The position numbers and the translations under genes were made by a program. 64,000 bases of DNA, taken from NCBI RefSeq assembly GCF_014274465.1, contig NZ_CP060394.1, forward strand, positions 4,216,001 through 4,280,000, given 5' to 3'. Source of the DNA: Alloacidobacterium dinghuense. GTDB taxonomy: Bacteria; Acidobacteriota; Terriglobia; Terriglobales; Acidobacteriaceae. This document shows positions 58,784 to 64,000 of the stretch, piece after piece; the stretch's first letter is position 1, and the number at the start of each line of letters is the position of its first letter. The notes below the pieces were generated by a model, which made no database searches, was not told the DNA's origin, and was given only the letters and a program-made list of their open reading frames with translations.

Positions 58784-61192
58784 TTGGTGCCTATGTCTGT
58801 TCAGAGCCATGCAACTGCTTTTCTGTCACGACTTTCTGCCTGCACAATGTTCTTTCTAACCGGACTGTTGATCTCGGCATGCGGAGGCGGGAGCGACACG
58901 CAGCAATCAGAAATCATCGCAATTATTCCTCACACTGCGTCCGTCTCCCTAGGCCAGACAGTTCAATTCCGGGCTACCGGCTATATGAATAACGGCCAAA
59001 CTCAGGACCTGACCAGTTCGGTTTCATGGCAAAGCTCGAATACCGGCATTGCAACCGTCAGTCCGAGCGGACTCGCGACCTCGGTGACTCCTGGAACCAT
59101 CAACATGACTGCAAGTTGGAACGGTCACTCATCGACCGCCTCCCTCGTTGTAGCCAAGGCCGCGCTCGAAACGCTGACGATTACCCCGCCGTCTGCTTCG
59201 GTCGTCTTAGGTCAGGCCGCCCAGCTTACCGCTATAGGAACCTTTAGTGATAAGACAACACAGGACTTAACATCAGTCGCAGACTGGAGTAGCGCTCAGC
59301 CGGCGGTGGCCACAGTGAACACTGCTGGGCTTGCCACGTCAAAGGCTGTTGGGAATACCACCGTGACTGCGTCGGTCGGCAGCATTACTGCTTCGAATCA
59401 ACTAGCTGTCTCGCCGGCAGCACTCAGCGCAATTGTTGTAGGGAGTGCGGCCGCTGCTACTCCGCTAGGCACCAAGGAGCAGTTCACCGCACAGGGTGTT
59501 TACACCGATGGAAGCAAAGTTGACATTACAAATCAGGTGACTTGGACAAGTACGCCGTCCGGAATTGTCGCCATCGGAACCAACGGACTTGCTGCTACCC
59601 ACGCCGTGGGGAACGTTACGGTTACCGCTGTATCGGCCGGAGTGACTGGCACAGGCTCATTTACGGTATCGCCCGCGGCACTTGTTTCGATCGCCGTTCA
59701 GGGTACAAGCGCTACTGTGCCTCTTGGGGTGAACGCGCAGTTTACTGCAACGGGCACCTATACAGATGGGAGTACGAGTGACATCACGAGCACAGCGAGT
59801 TGGACGGGCCTGCCTGCGGGAATCGTAAATGTTGCACCAAACGGCCTGGCCGCGTCCAAGGCCGCAGGAACTGCCACGATCACCGCTACTGCGTCGGGAA
59901 TCAGCGGGTCCAATAAGCTTACGGTCACATCAGCAACTCTTGTTTCTATCGCCGTTCATAGTCCGAGCGCAGCGCTTCCGTTAGGAACAAACGGGCAACT
60001 CGGCGCCACTGGGACCTATACAGACGGAAGTACAGCCGATCTGACGAGCACTGCTACTTGGACCAGCTCGCCCGCTGGAATCGTCGCTGTGAGTTCCGCT
60101 GGCGCCGTCTCAACGAAGGCGGTCGGAAACGCGGCGGTCACCGCTACGTCCGCTGGCAAGTCAGGTTCTGGCAAAGTCGCCGTGTCATCTGCGGCGCTTG
60201 TGTCCATTCAGGTAAGCAGCTCTCGGTCTTCGTTGCCGCTTGGGAGTACACAGCAACTCAACGCCACCGGTGTCTACACGGATAGCAGTACCCAGAATCT
60301 AACAGGCGCCGTTCAATGGGTAAGTGCATCGCCTGATGTTGTTGGAGTGAGCAATGCGGGCCTGGCGACTGCTAAAGCGCAGGGGGCAACGAATGTGCTC
60401 GCGTCCTCTGGCGCGGTGACCGGCGCAACGGGACTGAACGTAGCCGCAGCAGAACTCACGTCGATCGGTATTTCGCCGGCTGCGCCGACAGTGCCACTTG
60501 GAAGCAATTTACAGCTTTCCTCTCTTGGGTCCTTCACGGATGGTAGTTCTCAGGATGTGACCTCGCAGATCACATGGAGTGTCGACAGACCCGATATCGC
60601 GGTTATCACGCCCGGCGGCATGATAACCGGCCTGCAGGTGGGATCCGCAGTAGTAACTGCATCGCTGAACGGTGTCCAAGCATCGGCGACGATCACCGTG
60701 CAACCTCTCGCAATTGTTGGCTATTTCGACGCTACCAGCGGCGTCGACACGACCCTGCGCATCACCAATCCAGCCATAACCGGGCAGGATTTGTGCGCCA
60801 TGATTTATGTCTTCGACAACGATCAACAGCTGAGCGAGTGTTGCGGTTGCCTAGTCTCACAGAATGGACTCAGAACTCTCTCGCTCAACAATAACTTGCT
60901 GAACAATCCGCTTACCGGAGTGCAATCGAAATCTGGAACGGTTATGGTTGTCTCTGCGGACTATGCCTCGAATCTCTCATGCAACGCCAGCGCGATGACG
61001 CCTACAGGTGCGCAGATTGCATGGTCTACCCACTTGCTTAAGTCGAGTACAGGTCAAACTGTAAGCACAGAAGATACCTTCTCGGCCTCGCCATTGAATG
61101 CAACGCTCTCGTCCTCGCTGCAGGCCCAATGCTCATTCGTCCAAACGCTTGGCAGCGGGCAAGGCATATGTAGCTGCGGCACAGGTGACTAG
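58784..61192 (+). CDS. Ig-repeat (Big2) surface lipoprotein with C-terminal eight-cysteine module
   Basis: The 802-residue protein has a lipoprotein signal (LLISAC, Cys33), seven Big2-type Ig-like repeats of about 85 residues (each with 'VPLGxxxQFTATGTYTDGST', 'TSTATWTSS' and 'VGNATVTAT' strands) and the same eight-cysteine domain as the two small genes (about 640-802; DLCAMIYVFDNDQQLSECCG, then the end GSGQGICSCGTGD). All eight cysteines are kept. The repeats probably hold the Cys module away from the membrane. The start is TTG 58784, GTG 58787 or ATG 58793, with AAGGGGGA upstream. Two dyads lie in its promoter. Confidence 0.9.
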   Translation: MVPMSVQSHATAFLSRLSACTMFFLTGLLISACGGGSDTQQSEIIAIIPHTASVSLGQTVQFRATGYMNNGQTQDLTSSVSWQSSNTGIATVSPSGLATSVTPGTINMTASWNGHSSTASLVVAKAALETLTITPPSASVVLGQAAQLTAIGTFSDKTTQDLTSVADWSSAQPAVATVNTAGLATSKAVGNTTVTASVGSITASNQLAVSPAALSAIVVGSAAAATPLGTKEQFTAQGVYTDGSKVDITNQVTWTSTPSGIVAIGTNGLAATHAVGNVTVTAVSAGVTGTGSFTVSPAALVSIAVQGTSATVPLGVNAQFTATGTYTDGSTSDITSTASWTGLPAGIVNVAPNGLAASKAAGTATITATASGISGSNKLTVTSATLVSIAVHSPSAALPLGTNGQLGATGTYTDGSTADLTSTATWTSSPAGIVAVSSAGAVSTKAVGNAAVTATSAGKSGSGKVAVSSAALVSIQVSSSRSSLPLGSTQQLNATGVYTDSSTQNLTGAVQWVSASPDVVGVSNAGLATAKAQGATNVLASSGAVTGATGLNVAAAELTSIGISPAAPTVPLGSNLQLSSLGSFTDGSSQDVTSQITWSVDRPDIAVITPGGMITGLQVGSAVVTASLNGVQASATITVQPLAIVGYFDATSGVDTTLRITNPAITGQDLCAMIYVFDNDQQLSECCGCLVSQNGLRTLSLNNNLLNNPLTGVQSKSGTVMVVSADYASNLSCNASAMTPTGAQIAWSTHLLKSSTGQTVSTEDTFSASPLNATLSSSLQAQCSFVQTLGSGQGICSCGTGD

Positions 61193-61401
61193 GGTTCCTC
61201 ACCTCCGCACCTCGTAACCCGGCGCTGGTGAAATCCTCCCATCAGCGTCGGGGATCTCAGAAAGAAGCGTCCGGTATTCCATCGATCTCCTCCGACGATT
61301 CCATCCTTGTTTCTGACCGGGAAATATCTCAACGACAAAAATGAGGGAATTGACGAGAATCGATTCATCGTCACAGGAAGCTCGATCGAGGAGATGAAAC
61401 C

Positions 61402-61683
61402 ATGCCACACGTAGACCCCTGGTTGGCACTCGGCGTCTTGCTATCCACTGCCGCTACGGACGCGGTATATGTTTTGTTCAATGCGGCAGTATCATCGCAT
61501 CGGCGCGTGCCCGCTGCAACATGGAGCAGCGTATGGTATCTGCTCTCGGCGTTTGCCGTCATCAGTTACACCAAGAATTGGGTTTACGTTGTTTTTGCAG
61601 CTACCGGTTCCTGGATCGGCGCATACATATCGATGACACTTTTGCGCAGGCCGAAAGGAGTGCCCGGACCGGTGGCGAAGTGA
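61402..61683 (+). CDS. Small integral membrane protein
   Basis: The 93-residue protein has three predicted membrane helices (about 8-28, 40-58 and 60-80) and a basic C-terminus. No motif gives a function; small proteins of similar type are common in Acidobacteriota. AGGAGATGA before ATG 61402 is a good ribosome-binding site. The stop codon overlaps the start of a 28-codon frame (TGATG), which in turn overlaps dinB, so it is probably the first gene of a coupled unit. Confidence 0.75.
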   Translation: MPHVDPWLALGVLLSTAATDAVYVLFNAAVSSHRRVPAATWSSVWYLLSAFAVISYTKNWVYVVFAATGSWIGAYISMTLLRRPKGVPGPVAK

Positions 61684-61769
61684 TGCCGCGCTTTCCGGAC
61701 CCAGAGCACAAAGCTTTTTGTGCCCATCTTGGTCTCTCTGAACACCGAGCATATGATGTTGCCAGATGA
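61683..61769 (+). CDS. 28-codon overlapping ORF between the membrane protein and dinB
   Basis: The ATG at 61683 lies inside the TGA of the upstream gene, and its own TGA (61767-61769) overlaps the dinB ATG as ATGA. The peptide begins MPRFPDPEHKAFC and is neutral, with one Cys. No family is known. The double overlap suggests translational coupling, either for a real micro-protein or to control dinB translation. Confidence 0.45.
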   Translation: MPRFPDPEHKAFCAHLGLSEHRAYDVAR

Positions 61770-62833
61770 CAGTGCGCAAGATCGTCCATATCGACATGGA
61801 CGCGTTTTATGCCTCGGTGGAACAACGGGACGATCCGCTCCTGCGCGGCAAACCGGTCGTAGTCGCATGGAAGGGTAATCGGTCTGTAGTCTGCGCAGCT
61901 TCTTATGAAGCACGAAGTTTCGGCGTGCGTTCAGCCATGCCGAGTGTTCGTGCAGAGCGTTTGTGCCCCGTCGCCGTCTTCATCCCGCCTGATTTTCCTC
62001 GATATCGCGCCGTCTCGCGCAGCGTACGCGAGATTTTTGCACGCCACACCGATCTGATCGAGCCTCTGTCGCTCGACGAGGCCTATCTCGATGTGACCGA
62101 AAACAAGAGCAACCTGTCGACAGCTACCCGCGTAGCGCGAACCATCCGGGAACAGATTCGCGAAGAGTTGCATCTGACCGCTTCTGCGGGCGTTGCCCCC
62201 AACAAGTTTCTGGCAAAGATTGCGTCCGATTGGCGCAAGCCCGATGGTCTTTTCGTAATCCAGCCCGAAGATATCGACACCTTTCTGCCGCCGCTGCCTG
62301 TCGGCCGCATTCCAGGCGTGGGAAAGGTCACTGAAAGGAGGTTGGAGGAAATCGGCATTAGGACCGTGGGAGACCTGCGCAGTCTGGAGTTGGCAGTTCT
62401 TGAGAGCCGTTTTGGGCGCTATGGAATCCGGCTGCACGAGCTTGGCCGCGGCATAGACCACAGCCCGGTTGTTCCTGACAGGCCAACGAAGTCCATCTCC
62501 GCGGAGGATACTTTCGAGCATGACGTACTGTTAGAGCATACAGAGCCGATGATCCGCCGACTCGCTGAGAAGGTCTGGATGGCTACCAGCAAAGAGTCTC
62601 GCATCGCACATACAGTGGTTCTCAAGCTGAAAACAACGGAATTTAACATTCTGACCCGCAGCCATACACCGGCTTCTCCTCCGTCTTCTTGTGAAGAGTT
62701 AACAGAAATTGCGTTGTCGCTGAGAGGACGAGTGGAGCTGGGACCGGAGCGACGTTTCCGCCTTGTCGGCGTGGGCCTGAGTAATTTCTGCGACCACAGA
62801 GAAACTCCTGCGCAGCCAGTGCTCTTCGAATAA
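61766..62833 (+). CDS. dinB: DNA polymerase IV (Y-family)
   Basis: The 355-residue protein has the Y-family motifs: catalytic Asp10 in IVHIDMDAFYASVE, the VVAWKGNRSVVCAASYEAR fingers region, Asp104-Glu105 in SLDEAYLDV, the SAGVAPNKFLAKIAS motif, the helix-hairpin-helix GVGKVTERRLEEIGI and the little-finger region near 240-350. It carries out error-prone translesion synthesis. The final QPVLFE resembles a beta-clamp-binding peptide. Its ATG overlaps the 28-codon frame, so expression is coupled to the upstream gene. No obvious LexA box was noticed. Confidence 0.95.
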   Translation: MTVRKIVHIDMDAFYASVEQRDDPLLRGKPVVVAWKGNRSVVCAASYEARSFGVRSAMPSVRAERLCPVAVFIPPDFPRYRAVSRSVREIFARHTDLIEPLSLDEAYLDVTENKSNLSTATRVARTIREQIREELHLTASAGVAPNKFLAKIASDWRKPDGLFVIQPEDIDTFLPPLPVGRIPGVGKVTERRLEEIGIRTVGDLRSLELAVLESRFGRYGIRLHELGRGIDHSPVVPDRPTKSISAEDTFEHDVLLEHTEPMIRRLAEKVWMATSKESRIAHTVVLKLKTTEFNILTRSHTPASPPSSCEELTEIALSLRGRVELGPERRFRLVGVGLSNFCDHRETPAQPVLFE

Positions 62834-62880
62834 CTTCAACCGGGTTGCATAATCACGAGCCTCCGTGCAATCTGATAGCC

Positions 62881-63780
62881 ATGCCGGAGTTGCCCGACAT
62901 AGCCGCCTACATCAGCGCACTGGAATCTCGCATCGCCGGACAGCCGCTTGAGCATGTCCGAATCAACAGCGCCTTTCTACTGCGTACGGCACGGCCGCCC
63001 ATTTCCGATGTTGAAGGCCATGTCGTGGCAGAGTTACGCCGTATCGGCAAGCGCATTGCCATGAAATTCGACAATGATTTGTGGCTCGTGTTCCACCTGA
63101 TGATTGCCGGCCGACTGCACTGGAAAGCAGCAGGCGCGAAACTGGCCGGGCGGAATAGTCTGGCAGCGTTTGATTTTCCCAATGGTTCCCTGGTGCTGAC
63201 TGAAGCGGGCACAAAGCGACGAGCATCCTTGCACGTCTTTGCGAATGAAGAGGAATTGCGTTCGGTCGATCCTGGAGGTATTGAAATTTTCTCAAGCAAT
63301 CTCGATTCGTTCCGCATAGCGCTCACCGCGGAGAACCGCACCCTCAAACGCGCTCTTACTGATCCGCGTATCCTCAGCGGGATCGGCAACGCCTATTCCG
63401 ACGAGATTCTGTATGCGGCGCAGTTGTCACCCATTACTCTCACGCACAAGCTGCAACCTCAGGAATGGGAGCTGCTGTTCACAGCTACCCGCAATACTTT
63501 GCAACTCTGGATAGACCGGCTCAGCAATGAGGCGAAGTCTGGATTTCCGGAAAAGGTCACAGCATTTCGCAAGGACATGGCAGTGCACGGACGCTATGGA
63601 GAACCATGCCCGCGATGCGGCCAAAAAATTCAGCGCATTCGTTATGCCGATAACGAAACAAATTATTGCGCAAATTGCCAGACCGGCGGAAAGGTCCTCG
63701 CTGATCGTAGCTTGTCGCGTCTGCTGGGATCGGATTGGCCGCGTACACTGGACGAGTTGGAAGCGCTCAAGCGACGCTGA
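62881..63780 (+). CDS. Formamidopyrimidine-DNA glycosylase family protein
   Basis: The 299-residue protein begins MPELPD, so Pro2 becomes the N-terminal nucleophile after Met removal, which decides the start over the TTG at 62845. It has the H2TH region (LTDPRILSGIGNAYSDEILY) and a C-terminal zinc finger with four cysteines (EPCPRCGQKIQ and NYCANCQTGGK). The family removes oxidised purines and cuts at abasic sites. The region after Pro2 (IAAYISALESRI) and a C-terminal extension past the finger differ from classical MutM, so it may be a Nei-like or Fpg2 member. It follows dinB by 47 bp. Confidence 0.9.
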   Translation: MPELPDIAAYISALESRIAGQPLEHVRINSAFLLRTARPPISDVEGHVVAELRRIGKRIAMKFDNDLWLVFHLMIAGRLHWKAAGAKLAGRNSLAAFDFPNGSLVLTEAGTKRRASLHVFANEEELRSVDPGGIEIFSSNLDSFRIALTAENRTLKRALTDPRILSGIGNAYSDEILYAAQLSPITLTHKLQPQEWELLFTATRNTLQLWIDRLSNEAKSGFPEKVTAFRKDMAVHGRYGEPCPRCGQKIQRIRYADNETNYCANCQTGGKVLADRSLSRLLGSDWPRTLDELEALKRR

Positions 63781-63806
63781 TCGTTTTCGGTCTTAGATGC
63801 TGCATG

Positions 63807-64000
63807 CTACCTCGTGACGGCGGGAGGCGTACGCATTCGCTCTTTCAAACTCTTTGCGAGCTTCTCAATCGCTTCGGCCTTTTTGGTGACAGCGATGGAT
63901 AAAGTATTCTTGTTGCTCTTATCTACCTCGGCCTTTAGTTCCTGGGCAAGCTGATATAGCTTCTGCGAGTCCGCGGCAAATTGAGCCTGGCGCGCATCTT
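63807..64000 (-). CDS. C-terminal end of a small helical protein (cut by the window edge)
   Basis: The minus-strand frame is open from the right edge to a TAG at 63807-63809. It encodes DARQAQFAADSQKLYQLAQE, then LKAEVDKSNKNTLSIAVTKK and AEAIEKLAKSLKERM. The coiled-coil-like helices match a small exported-protein family often seen in Acidobacteriota. The beginning is outside the window, so export cannot be tested. Confidence 0.6.
   Translation of the reverse strand, partial: DARQAQFAADSQKLYQLAQELKAEVDKSNKNTLSIAVTKKAEAIEKLAKSLKERMRTPPAVTR

Overview
The window looks like chromosomal DNA of a soil bacterium of the phylum Acidobacteriota (class Terriglobia, Acidobacteriaceae-like). The reasons are an Oar-type TonB-dependent receptor with an N-terminal carboxypeptidase-regulatory-like domain, secreted proteins built from many Ig-like (Big) repeats, stand-alone HTH and receiver proteins, a DUF3300/DUF2950 pair, and many small secreted proteins of unknown function. 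The placement is an inference from gene content; no rRNA or tRNA gene was seen.

Layout. 0-14 kb is a patchwork of intact genes and broken remnants: a sensor-propeller fragment, an intact alpha/beta hydrolase followed by a decayed copy and a second hydrolase fragment, an Nramp-type transporter, the tail of a Ku gene, a CheB-CheR-PAS protein, a receiver protein, a CheB, xth, a truncated MFS gene, a cytochrome c peroxidase-like gene and an SDR fragment. A 13-bp repeat brackets 10.36-13.1 kb, with a broken gene on each side. 13.6-25.7 kb is a glycan-use locus: LacI-type palindromes, a TonB receptor, two tandem F5/8-type clan GH-A-like hydrolases, a GH18 chitinase and a GH92 mannosidase. 25.7-35.6 kb holds DUF2950/DUF3300, a receiver protein, outer-membrane barrels, a class D-like sortase next to an LPKTG protein, a zinc dehydrogenase and small exported proteins; a CTGTCA-N4-TGACAG palindrome recurs upstream of several of these. 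35.8-38.7 kb is a NarL-type two-component pair. 39.1-46.5 kb carries small secreted proteins and an operon of ECF sigma factor, anti-sigma factor and two HEAT-repeat proteins. 46.6-54.2 kb has Tex, a Sel1-repeat protein, a giant Ig-like protein and a DsbA-like exported oxidoreductase. 54.3-61.2 kb is the most novel part. 61.4-64 kb holds a small membrane protein, a 28-codon overlapping ORF, dinB, an Fpg-type glycosylase and the end of a small protein.

Candidate new system (54.3-61.2 kb). Two nearly identical secreted proteins and the C-terminus of a seven-Ig-repeat lipoprotein share one eight-cysteine module ending in the same GSGQGICSCGTGD tail. Between them lie an STN-domain exported protein and a LuxR-type regulator. 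A dyad of the form CTAR-N6/7-GGAYTAA occurs upstream of both small genes, in the divergent STN/LuxR promoter region and twice before the lipoprotein. This suggests a co-regulated cell-surface system of unknown function.
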